Assembly (NCBI RefSeq): GCF_027105095.1
Contig: NZ_CP114278.1
Location: forward strand, 930,001 to 994,000
Direction of reading: 5' to 3'
From: Brevundimonas vesicularis
GTDB taxonomy: Bacteria > Pseudomonadota > Alphaproteobacteria > Caulobacterales > Caulobacteraceae
DNA length: 64,000 nucleotides
In this document: positions 35,756 through 43,117 of the stretch, piece after piece
Position numbering within the stretch: the stretch's first letter is position 1
How the letters are laid out: the number at the start of each line of letters is the position of its first letter
Position numbers and translations under genes: made by a program
Notes under the pieces: model-generated
The model's input: the letters and a program-made list of their open reading frames with translations, nothing else
The model's database searches: none
What the model was told of the DNA's origin: nothing

Positions 35756-36496
35756 TTATGCCGGGTCCTTGTCGGGGGTCGATTGGCCGATGCGCGGCGT
35801 GACCACCGTCACCTCCGGCTGGCTGAGGCGGGCCAGGACGTCGTCGGCCGAGGAATGTCCGGGCAGGATGCCGGCCTCGCGCAGCTTGGCGTCCAGGTCC
35901 GCGCCGGTGCGGCGATCCTCCAGCGCCTGGCTGGCGTTCAGCTTCTCTTCCTGGATCGCCTGGCGCTGCTTGATGCGTTGCAGGCTGTCCGCGGCCGAGC
36001 CGATGCGCGACTGGGCGCCGGCCGAGTTCAGGGCGACGGAGGTCTGGGCCTTCTGGACGGAATCGTTGACCTTGACGATGTCGATCTCGCGACGAAGCGT
36101 CTCGATCTTCTGGTCGGTCGAGGCGATGGCTGTGCGCAGGCGCGTCTCGGCGGTCTTCATGTCCTCGATCAGCGGGCCGCGGCTGGTGATCTCGACTTCC
36201 AGCTCGGCGATGCGGCCGGCGACTTCGCGCGCCAAGTCGGTCTTGCCCTGACCCAGGGCGGTGCGGGCCGAGCTTTCGTATTTGGCGATCTGGTCCCTGA
36301 ACGATGCAAGTTCGTTTTCGGCCATGCGGCGGCGCGCCACCAGGCCGGCCAGGTCATCGCGGGCCTTGCCTTGGGCGTTGTCAGCGTCGCGGATTTCCTG
36401 GTCGAGGATCTTCAGCGCATTGGCGTCGACGACGCCCTGGGCCGCATCGTGGGCCGTGCCGCGGAACAGGGCGGACAGTTTTCTGAGCATGGACAT
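35756..36496 (-). CDS. yjfJ: PspA/IM30 family protein (YjfJ-like)
   Basis: A 246-residue PspA/IM30 protein, mostly long coiled-coil (about residues 25-200). It starts MSMLRKLSALFRGTAHDAAQ and contains ALKILDQEIRDADNAQGKAR, typical of the family's first helices. PspA-type proteins bind stressed membranes and remodel them. The tail carries EVTVVTPRIGQSTPD. Start ATG 36496 is preferred for its conserved N terminus. It lies between yjfI and yjfC in one operon, as in E. coli yjfIJ...C. Confidence 0.85.
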   Translation of the reverse strand: MSMLRKLSALFRGTAHDAAQGVVDANALKILDQEIRDADNAQGKARDDLAGLVARRRMAENELASFRDQIAKYESSARTALGQGKTDLAREVAGRIAELEVEITSRGPLIEDMKTAETRLRTAIASTDQKIETLRREIDIVKVNDSVQKAQTSVALNSAGAQSRIGSAADSLQRIKQRQAIQEEKLNASQALEDRRTGADLDAKLREAGILPGHSSADDVLARLSQPEVTVVTPRIGQSTPDKDPA

Positions 36497-36512
36497 GGTC
36501 GGTCTTCCGGGA

Positions 36513-37193
36513 TCAGGCGGCGTCGGCGCCGAAGGTTTCACGCAGTTCGGTGGCGTCGATCGCATTCTCGGCCAGGGTGCGCAGTTCGATCAGGATGGTC
36601 TGAAGCGTCGTCTTGCAAGAGAGTTCGCCCATCAGTTCATACACGTCTTCGCCACCGACATTGGTGATGGCGAAGTTGGACAGGGGCACCACGCGCTGGG
36701 CCTTCAGCAGGAACTCGTTGAAGGCATGGCGGTCCTTCTGCTCCGACACCGGCCACAGCAGGACCGAACAGACGATCTGGGCGCCGCCGACGCTCAGATA
36801 GACCGGCAGGTCGCCGTATTCGTGCATGGTCGCCAGCAGCACCGGCTCGGCGCCCTCGACCACGCGCAGGGTCATTTCGCCGTCACGCAGCAGGGTTGAG
36901 CCGTCCAGCGCCGCCTTGATGGCGGGCACAGTCCAGGGGGTCTCGATCACGGCGTCCATTTGATGGTCGTCTCCAGAGGTGATGGAATCGGAAGTGGGGC
37001 GGCGCGGGCGCCCCGCAAGCTGTGGCCCGCGCGTTGAGTCGGTGACGATGGCGCGCACGGCCGCCTTGACGTCGTCGCGGGCAGCGGCCGGCACCCAAAG
37101 CTCCAGCTTGACCAGGCCCGCCTCACGACGCGCCTGTCGCCACGCACGAATGCGGTCGTTGGCGGCGGAAGGGGGCGATGAGTCGTTCGGCAT
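36513..37193 (-). CDS. yjfI: YjfI/DUF2170 protein with an N-terminal antitoxin-like segment
   Basis: A 226-residue protein. The C-terminal ~149 residues are DUF2170/YjfI (TPWTVPAIKAALDGSTLLRD, HEYGDLPVYLSVGGAQI, FNEFLLKAQRVVPLSNFAI, DVYELMGELS). The N-terminal ~78 residues include IRAWRQARREAGLVKLELWV, a pattern like DNA-binding MazE/RHH antitoxin starts, joined by an Arg/Ser/Thr linker. Start choices are ATG 37193 (used), ATG 37214 and internal ATG 36961, which would leave only DUF2170. A palindrome covers the first two starts. It is the first gene of the minus arm, 16 bases before pspA. Confidence 0.75.
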   Translation of the reverse strand: MPNDSSPPSAANDRIRAWRQARREAGLVKLELWVPAAARDDVKAAVRAIVTDSTRGPQLAGRPRRPTSDSITSGDDHQMDAVIETPWTVPAIKAALDGSTLLRDGEMTLRVVEGAEPVLLATMHEYGDLPVYLSVGGAQIVCSVLLWPVSEQKDRHAFNEFLLKAQRVVPLSNFAITNVGGEDVYELMGELSCKTTLQTILIELRTLAENAIDATELRETFGADAA

Positions 37194-37215
37194 GTTACAT
37201 GAAACGCGTAACATG
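37191..37215. promoter_or_regulatory. Operator-like palindrome at the yjfI start
   Basis: Perfect 8-base arms CATGTTAC and GTAACATG surround 9 bases and overlap both candidate yjfI start codons. Protein bound here would block yjfI translation or transcription. It lies in the 76-base divergent region. The antitoxin-like head of YjfI makes it a candidate ligand; that is inference. Confidence 0.5.
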
Positions 37216-37227
37216 AACGCTTGACTT

Positions 37228-37255
37228 CGTCTAGAGGTCTGGGTTCATCTAGACG
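37228..37255. promoter_or_regulatory. Second palindrome in the yjfI-channel divergent region
   Basis: Perfect 8-base arms CGTCTAGA and TCTAGACG surround 12 bases. It ends 14 bases before the channel ATG. Its sequence differs from the neighbouring palindrome, so two different regulators, or one promoter core and one operator, are possible. Confidence 0.5.
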
Positions 37256-37269
37256 CGAGGGAAGGACAT

Positions 37270-38313
37270 ATGCTGCTGCCGCGAATGAAGCTGGCCGTGA
37301 TTTTCGACCGGGCGTTCCACGCCATGGCCGATATGCACTGGCGTATGCTGGGCAGTCTGATCCTCTTTCACGCCGTTTCGTCGTGGCTTCTCCTGGCCAT
37401 CGCCCACGAAGCGGAACTGCACGATCCGCTGGCCTTCTTCTACTGGTACGCGACGACAGCCTACACCGTAGGTTATGGAGACCTCAGTCCGCAAGGCGTC
37501 GGCGGGCGGCTGATCACGGCCTTGTGGATCTTTCCCGGCGCCATCGCGGCTTTCACGACGGTCGTGGCCAAGGTGCTGGCCGGGATCGGCGACATCTGGC
37601 GCGCCCGGAGATCGGGCAAGGGAGACTATTCAAGGATGACCGATACGATTCTGCTGGTCGGCTATCACCCCGTTCGAACGCCCAAGATGGTCGAGGAACT
37701 GTGTGCGGAGCTGAACCGGTCGCAGACCCTGGTGCTACTGACGCGGCAGGCGGTGGCGGACGTCGATCCGCGCATTCGCTATGTCCAGACGGAAAGCCTG
37801 ACCTCGACGATAGGGCTGACGCGCGCGGGTGCAGCGAACGCCAGTCGCATATTGATCCACGCCAGCAATGACGCCGACACCCTGACCGCCACCCTGGCCG
37901 TCTCGGCGATAGCCCCGGACGCCGCGCACATCGTCTGCTTCTTCGATGATGCCGATAGCGCGCGGCTGCTGGCGCAGCATTGTCCCGGGGTCGAGATCGT
38001 CCTGTCGTCCGCACCGGAAATGCTGGCCCGCGCCGCGCGCGATCCGGGTTCCAGCCAAGTCATCAGCGCCTTGACCAGCCACCTCGACGAAGGCGCAACG
38101 CTGTTCAGCCTGAGATGGGCCGGTGCGAGTCGGTCGGTCGGCGACCTGACGCAGCGTTTCCTCCAGCACCGCGCGACCCTTCTGGCGCATCAGCCGGACG
38201 GCGCGGATTCGCCGCGTTTCAATCCCTCGCCGGAAACAGGCGTGGAACAGGGCGACCGCCTGTTCTATGTCTCGGCGGCCCGGCTGAGCCAGCCGAGCCT
38301 GGCCGGATCCTGA
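37270..38313 (+). CDS. Potassium-channel-like protein with C-terminal regulatory domain
   Basis: A 347-residue two-TM ion channel. TM1 is LGSLILFHAVSSWLLLAIAH (~27-46), the pore helix and filter are FFYWYATTAYTVGYGDLSP (filter TVGYGD at 66-71), and TM2 is ITALWIFPGAIAAFTTVVAK. A cytosolic RCK/TrkA-N-like domain follows (DTILLVGYHPVRTPKMVEEL, NASRILIHASNDADTLTATL, AAHIVCFFDDADSARLL). It lacks a classic GxGxxG, so ligand binding is uncertain. It heads the plus arm and ends 7 bases before yjfK. Channel genes commonly join yjf-type loci. Confidence 0.85.
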   Translation: MLLPRMKLAVIFDRAFHAMADMHWRMLGSLILFHAVSSWLLLAIAHEAELHDPLAFFYWYATTAYTVGYGDLSPQGVGGRLITALWIFPGAIAAFTTVVAKVLAGIGDIWRARRSGKGDYSRMTDTILLVGYHPVRTPKMVEELCAELNRSQTLVLLTRQAVADVDPRIRYVQTESLTSTIGLTRAGAANASRILIHASNDADTLTATLAVSAIAPDAAHIVCFFDDADSARLLAQHCPGVEIVLSSAPEMLARAARDPGSSQVISALTSHLDEGATLFSLRWAGASRSVGDLTQRFLQHRATLLAHQPDGADSPRFNPSPETGVEQGDRLFYVSAARLSQPSLAGS

Positions 38314-38320
38314 TCGTCCT

Positions 38321-38968
38321 ATGTTCAAGAAGCTTTTCGGATCGTCGGAGAAGGCCGCGCCTGCCAATCGGCTGGCGACGGTGCGCAACATCACCGTCGG
38401 CCGCACCGTGTCGCTGGATCCGCTGGCCTGGCGCCGGCTGGGCGACGAGACCCATTTCACCCTGGATCGCGACGTGCTGGACATCTCGGCGCAGGGGTTG
38501 GTCAGCCTGGACAGCGGCCAGTTCGTCCATCGCTTCTACACCGACGACCACGTCATGTTTCAGGCTATGAGCGACGACGAGGCCGGGCTGGAATCCTACG
38601 ACTTCAGCCTGTTCGTGCCCTGGACTTCGGCCTATCCGCCGGGCGAGCGCGAACGCCGCATCTGGCGCGACCGCCTGTCGGCGCCGGTCTTTCACGGCGC
38701 GGCCGAGGAGTTGCCCGACTATCCCCGCTTCTGGTTCGCCGAGAGCGACGCCATCCAGCCGCCCGTCACCCTGTGGGAGACGATCTGGGACGACCGCGCC
38801 GCGACCGCGCCCTATGCCAAGATCTTCCAGACCTGCATGCTGTATGCACGCGAGCTGGGCGGCGGGCGCGAACTGATGCTGGCGCTTGAGCAGCAGCCCG
38901 AGGGCGGCGACACCACGCACGAAATCATGATCGGCATTCCGCTGGAAATGGCCGAATTCCGCGCCTGA
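38321..38968 (+). CDS. yjfK: DUF2491 family protein (YjfK-like)
   Basis: A 215-residue soluble protein of DUF2491: MFKKLFGSSEKAAPANRLAT, ITVGRTVSLDPLAWRRLGDE, FVHRFYTDDHVMFQAMSDDE, YDFSLFVPWTSAYPPGE, and MLYARELGGGRELMLALEQ. Function is unknown. It starts 7 bases after the channel stop and belongs to the plus arm of the Yjf locus. E. coli YjfK lies in the matching position between yjfJ and yjfL. Confidence 0.85.
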   Translation: MFKKLFGSSEKAAPANRLATVRNITVGRTVSLDPLAWRRLGDETHFTLDRDVLDISAQGLVSLDSGQFVHRFYTDDHVMFQAMSDDEAGLESYDFSLFVPWTSAYPPGERERRIWRDRLSAPVFHGAAEELPDYPRFWFAESDAIQPPVTLWETIWDDRAATAPYAKIFQTCMLYARELGGGRELMLALEQQPEGGDTTHEIMIGIPLEMAEFRA

Positions 38969-38994
38969 GCGCGCAATCCGAGGGGGCAAGACCG

Positions 38995-39408
38995 ATGTTC
39001 GACTGGTTCATTTTTCAGCAGGGGGCGATCGCCTTCCTGATCGCCTTCGCCATGGCGGGCGCCTTCACCCTGGCCTTCAAGCTGATCTACCAGTGGGTCA
39101 CGCCGTATCACGAACATACGCTGATCCGTGAGGGGAACACGGCCGCCGCCATCGCGTTGGGCGGCGCCCTGATCGGCTATGTCCTGCCGCTTGCCTCGGC
39201 CCTGTCGCACACCGTCAGCCTGATGGAGTTCGCGGCCTGGGCCCTGCTGGCCGGCGTGATCCAGATCGTCGTCTTCGTCGCCATCAGCCGCATGGCCTTC
39301 CGCAACCTGGTCGCCCGCATCGAGGCGGGCGAGATCGCCGCGGCCGTCTATCTGGCCTCCATCTCCATCTGCGTCGGCCTGCTCAACGCCGCCTGCATGA
39401 CGTCGTGA
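38995..39408 (+). CDS. yjfL: DUF350 membrane protein (YjfL-like)
   Basis: A 137-residue inner-membrane protein with four TM helices: WFIFQQGAIAFLIAFAMAGA, AAIALGGALIGYVLPLASAL, EFAAWALLAGVIQIVVFVAI and EIAAAVYLASISICVGLLNA. This is the DUF350/YjfL pattern of two repeated helix pairs. Its function is unknown; small channel or coupling roles have been suggested for the family. It follows yjfK by 26 bases and precedes yjfM by 4. Confidence 0.85.
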   Translation: MFDWFIFQQGAIAFLIAFAMAGAFTLAFKLIYQWVTPYHEHTLIREGNTAAAIALGGALIGYVLPLASALSHTVSLMEFAAWALLAGVIQIVVFVAISRMAFRNLVARIEAGEIAAAVYLASISICVGLLNAACMTS

Positions 39409-39412
39409 ACCC

Positions 39413-40039
39413 ATGACCGACCCCAAAGATCTGCCCCAGAACCTGGCCAAAACCGACACCATGCGCCGGCTGAAGCGCTCGCGCGTCCTGCACGTCAGCA
39501 GTCTGATGGCGACCGCCAGCTTCTCGCTGGCCGCCTGCGGTTCGCCCCAGCGCGTGCCGGCGCCCGAGCCCGAGCCGACCCTGGCCTATCAGTCGCTGGA
39601 CGAGTGCAAGGCCGCCAACGACATTCCCGACAACGAATGCGACGCCGCCCTGGCCAAGGCTCAGCAAGAGGCCGCCAAGACCGCGCCGCGCTACGCCACC
39701 CGCGAGGAGTGCGAGGGCCAGTGGGGACCGTCGCAGTGCCAGCCGAACACCAACGGCGGCTCCTTCTTCAGCCCGCTGCTGACCGGCTTCATCGTCGGCC
39801 AGATGCTGAACGGCGGCGGCTATCGCGGCGGCGGCCCGCTGTATCGTGACCGCGAGGGTCAGCTGTCCAACGGCTACGGCGGCGGCTATGCCTACCGCGA
39901 TTATCGCACCGGCAAGACCCTGACCAATGCGCGCGAGCATGGCGACGTGGCCCGTCAGGCCCCGACGCGGGTGCAGAGCCGCACAACCGTCGTCTCGCGC
40001 GGCGGCTTCGGCGGCGGCGGCCGGGGCTACGGCGGCTGA
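39413..40039 (+). CDS. yjfM: DUF1190 family protein (YjfM-like)
   Basis: A 208-residue protein with an N-terminal charged leader, a hydrophobic stretch ending LAACG (lipobox-like, VSSLMATASFSLAACG), and the DUF1190 domain. That domain has two Cys-containing halves, YQSLDECKAANDIPDNECDA and YATREECEGQWGPSQCQPNT, then a Gly/Tyr/Arg-rich tail. DUF1190 is found in E. coli YjfM and YgiB. The protein is likely an envelope lipoprotein. It is the last gene of the plus arm. Confidence 0.8.
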   Translation: MTDPKDLPQNLAKTDTMRRLKRSRVLHVSSLMATASFSLAACGSPQRVPAPEPEPTLAYQSLDECKAANDIPDNECDAALAKAQQEAAKTAPRYATREECEGQWGPSQCQPNTNGGSFFSPLLTGFIVGQMLNGGGYRGGGPLYRDREGQLSNGYGGGYAYRDYRTGKTLTNAREHGDVARQAPTRVQSRTTVVSRGGFGGGGRGYGG

Positions 40040-40120
40040 TACAGTTCTGGCGCCGGGCGCCGGTCTTCCCCTAATAGGGATCGCGCCTACGCTTCACGAC
40101 AGACCGGACCGCCCCGCCTC

Positions 40121-41092
40121 ATGACCGCATCGCCGCCCCCGAATGGAGGCTTGGACGTCGAAAGCTGGGGCGACCCCGAGGATCCCATCGTCCTGCTGAT
40201 CGGCGCGCCCGAGCGTCTGTCCGGCGACTGGCGCCGGTCGGTGCGCGCGCTGGTCGAGGCCGGCCGCCACGTCATGCTGACCGCCCACTTCGACGAGGCG
40301 GACGACAGCTCCGCCGCCCTGCGTCGACTGCTGACCGAGCTTCCCTCTCGCCCGGCCATCGTCTGTTCCGACACGACTCTGGAGGCGGTCGCGCCTGCGC
40401 TTTCCGTCACCGGCCCGGCCCTGGCCAGCTGTCTGGTGGTCGTCGCCGAAGGGCAGGGGGCGGTCTCGCCCAAGCTTGAGGCGCAGCTGGCCGGCGTCCC
40501 GATCCAGACGATCGCGCGAGCCCAGGCGCCGGACGCGGTCGAGGCCGAGAACGCCGCCCTCCTGGGCTTCCTCGAACGCCACGCCCCGCGCGACGCCCTG
40601 CATTATCAGGCCGGCTCCGACCCGCGCACCCTGCGCGACGCCCTGGGCTGTTTCGCCACCGGGGTCACGGTGGTCACGACCCTGGACGAGGCCGGTCAGC
40701 CCGTCGGCCTGACCGCCAACTCCTTCTCCTCGGTGTCGCTGGACCCGCCGCTGATCCTGTTCTGCCTGGCCCGCTCGTCCACCAATGTCGACCGCTTCCG
40801 CAAGGCCGAACATTTCGCCATCAATGTCCTGCATATCGGCCAGCAGCCGACCTCCGGCGTCTTCGCCCGGTCCCAGGCCGACCGCTTCCAGGACGTGGCG
40901 TGGGAAACTTGGGACACCGGCGCGCCCATCCTGTCGGGCGCCCTGGCCAGCTTCGAATGCGGAACCGAGCAGATCGTCGAGGCAGGCGATCATCTGGTCA
41001 TCATCGGCCGGGTCCGGCGCGCCCGGTTCGAGCCGCGCCGCGATCCGCTGCTCTATTTCCGGGGCAAGTATCGGCGGCTGCACTTTTCCTGA
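40121..41092 (+). CDS. Flavin reductase fused to a degenerate alpha/beta-hydrolase-like domain
   Basis: A 323-residue protein. Residues ~165-323 form a flavin reductase domain (FMN-binding split barrel): ALGCFATGVTVVTTLDEAGQ, GLTANSFSSVSLDPPLILFC, HFAINVLHIGQQPTSGVFAR and YFRGKYRRL. Such domains supply reduced FMN to monooxygenases. Residues ~10-150 read as an alpha/beta-hydrolase-like unit (DVESWGDPEDPIVLLIGAPE, RPAIVCSDTTLEAVAPALSV), but no Ser nucleophile motif G-x-S-x-G and no clear Asp/His pair are seen. The joined frame is continuous. The partner monooxygenase is not in this window. Confidence 0.75.
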   Translation: MTASPPPNGGLDVESWGDPEDPIVLLIGAPERLSGDWRRSVRALVEAGRHVMLTAHFDEADDSSAALRRLLTELPSRPAIVCSDTTLEAVAPALSVTGPALASCLVVVAEGQGAVSPKLEAQLAGVPIQTIARAQAPDAVEAENAALLGFLERHAPRDALHYQAGSDPRTLRDALGCFATGVTVVTTLDEAGQPVGLTANSFSSVSLDPPLILFCLARSSTNVDRFRKAEHFAINVLHIGQQPTSGVFARSQADRFQDVAWETWDTGAPILSGALASFECGTEQIVEAGDHLVIIGRVRRARFEPRRDPLLYFRGKYRRLHFS

Positions 41093-41139
41093 CCGGCCGG
41101 GATCGCTATCTCTCGCGCGAAATAGAGGAAGCCGTCCCC

Positions 41140-42336
41140 ATGTCCGCGACCCCGTCCGCCGATCCCGTCGTCATCGTCTCCTACGCCCGCACCCCGATGG
41201 GTGGTTTCCAGGGCGTGCTGTCCGACGCCAAGTCCACCGACCTGGGCGCCGTCGCGGTCAAGGCGGCGCTGGACCGCGCGGGCCTGGATCCGCAAAAGGT
41301 CGAGCAGATCATCATGGGCTGCGTCCTGCCTGCGGGCCTGGGCCAGGCGCCGGCGCGTCAGGCGGGTATGGGCGCGGGCCTGCCCGTCTCGACCGAGGCG
41401 ACCACCGTCAACAAGATGTGCGGCTCGGGCATGCAGGCGGCCATGATGGCGCACGATGCGCTGGCCGCCGGTTCAGCCGATGTGATCGTTGCGGGCGGGA
41501 TGGAGTCGATGACCAACGCCCCGTATCTGATGCAAAAGCACCGGGGCGGCGCGCGCATCGGCCACGACGTCATTTCCGACAGCATGTATCTGGACGGGCT
41601 GGAGGACGCCTACACCCCCGGCAAGCTGATGGGTCAGTTCGCCGAGGACACGGCTAGAGATTACCAATTTACCCGTGAACAAATGGACGCCTACGCCGTC
41701 GCCAGCGTCGAACGCGCCAAAGCGGCCCAAGGCTCGGGCGCCTTCGATAGCGAGATCACGCCGGTCGAGGTCAAGACCCGCAAGGGCCCCATCGTCGTCG
41801 ACCGCGATGAACAGCCGACCAAGTCCGACCCCTCCAAGATCCCCAATCTGAAGCCCGCCTTCGGCAAGGACGGCGCCATCACCGCGGCTTCCGCCGCCTC
41901 GATCTCGGACGGCGCCGCCGCCCTGGTCATGATGCGCCAATCGACGGCCCAGGCCCTGGGCCTGACGCCGGTCGCCCGCGTGGTCAGCCAGGCCGCCCAT
42001 GCCCACGAGCCGCACCTGTTCACCACCGCCCCGGTCTTCGCCCTGCAAAAGGCGCTGAAGAAGGCGGGCTGGAGCGCCGACGACGTCGATCTTTGGGAGG
42101 TCAACGAGGCCTTCGCCATCGTGCCGATGATCGCCATGCAGGAACTTGGCATCCCCCACGACAAGATCAACGTCAACGGCGGCGCCTGCGCCCTGGGCCA
42201 CCCGCTCGGCGCCTCCGGCGCGCGTGTCCTGACCACCCTGCTGTCCGCCCTGAAAGCCCACGGCAAGACCAAGGGCATGGCCGCCCTCTGCATCGGCGGC
42301 GGCGAGGCTACGGCGATGGGCGTGGAGTTGGTATAG
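41140..42336 (+). CDS. Acetyl-CoA C-acetyltransferase (thiolase)
   Basis: A 398-residue thiolase that joins or splits acetyl-CoA/acetoacetyl-CoA. The catalytic Cys lies in NKMCGSGMQAAM (~93). The second half has WEVNEAFAIVPM, the His of which family acts with the second Cys in GGACALGHPLGASGARVL; both are present. The pattern matches biosynthetic acetoacetyl-CoA thiolases (PhaA/AtoB). The ATG at 41140 fits length; the open frame upstream overlaps the flavin reductase. A PHB role is possible but no phaB/phaC is in view. Confidence 0.9.
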   Translation: MSATPSADPVVIVSYARTPMGGFQGVLSDAKSTDLGAVAVKAALDRAGLDPQKVEQIIMGCVLPAGLGQAPARQAGMGAGLPVSTEATTVNKMCGSGMQAAMMAHDALAAGSADVIVAGGMESMTNAPYLMQKHRGGARIGHDVISDSMYLDGLEDAYTPGKLMGQFAEDTARDYQFTREQMDAYAVASVERAKAAQGSGAFDSEITPVEVKTRKGPIVVDRDEQPTKSDPSKIPNLKPAFGKDGAITAASAASISDGAAALVMMRQSTAQALGLTPVARVVSQAAHAHEPHLFTTAPVFALQKALKKAGWSADDVDLWEVNEAFAIVPMIAMQELGIPHDKINVNGGACALGHPLGASGARVLTTLLSALKAHGKTKGMAALCIGGGEATAMGVELV

Positions 42337-42419
42337 GGCGTCTTGCGGGTCGTCATAGCGGACGCAGCGCCCTTTCGTCAGCGGGGCTTGCAGATTGTTT
42401 CGCGATCGGGCTGCTTCCG

Positions 42420-42995
42420 CTAAGTGCGTCTAATCGTGAATGAAATAACGGTTTGGGCGCCGTTCTCGTGAAATGAGATGTCGCGCCCATCCACCTGAAG
42501 ACGACTGCCGCAGCCAAGCAAGTCCCAACTGGCGGTCGCGGGCTTGCCAACGGCCGAAGGCCATCGTGCGTATGGCAGATCTCGAGGCGGAGTGAGCGCA
42601 TCGCAGGGCCGTAGCAAAGCGGATTCGACAGCCGACCTGATCTCTGGGTCTCTAAATAATGCGCTGCTCAATGTGAGCCGGATGCAAAGCTCCAGTTCGC
42701 GGCAGTCTTGATCGTCGCCTGGACCGAGCAGCGCGCATCCTTGCTGCTGCGATAAGAACTGCTGGAGCGAGTCCTCCGCGCAAAGGCCGGACTTGCCTAT
42801 CGTATAAGCCTTGTCCCCGAAGGCTTCGTAGAAGCCCTTTCCCAGCTTTTTCCGGATGACTGCTTCCGTCGCCGCCGCCCGGAATGCGTCGCCGTAAGGC
42901 GCCGGATCGTACCCGATCAAAGGCGGCCCTTTCGGAAATGGAGCGCATCCAGCGAGAGTGAGGAGACCAAGGGCGAAAAGGGATCGGAGGCTCAT
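42420..42995 (-). CDS. Hypothetical lipoprotein
   Basis: A 191-residue protein with a lipoprotein signal (MSLRSLFALGLLTLAGC, Cys 17). The mature part has eight Cys (for example KSGLCAEDSL, QQGCALL, DCRELELC, LRPCDAL, LGCGSRL), suggesting disulfides. No known domain is recognised. Base composition is a little lower in GC than the neighbours. ATG 42995 is chosen for the signal peptide; the open frame upstream runs into the histidine kinase in antisense. Confidence 0.6.
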   Translation of the reverse strand: MSLRSLFALGLLTLAGCAPFPKGPPLIGYDPAPYGDAFRAAATEAVIRKKLGKGFYEAFGDKAYTIGKSGLCAEDSLQQFLSQQQGCALLGPGDDQDCRELELCIRLTLSSALFRDPEIRSAVESALLRPCDALTPPRDLPYARWPSAVGKPATASWDLLGCGSRLQVDGRDISFHENGAQTVISFTIRRT

Positions 42996-43117
42996 AAATG
43001 CACTCTGATCGGGCCGCCGAAAAAGCTCAACAGTTCGCGCTCGCAGCCTACGGGCAGAAGGTCTCGGATATGCCGAAAACCGCAGCAGCTTTTCGGCTGG
43101 CCATATATGCCAAAGCC

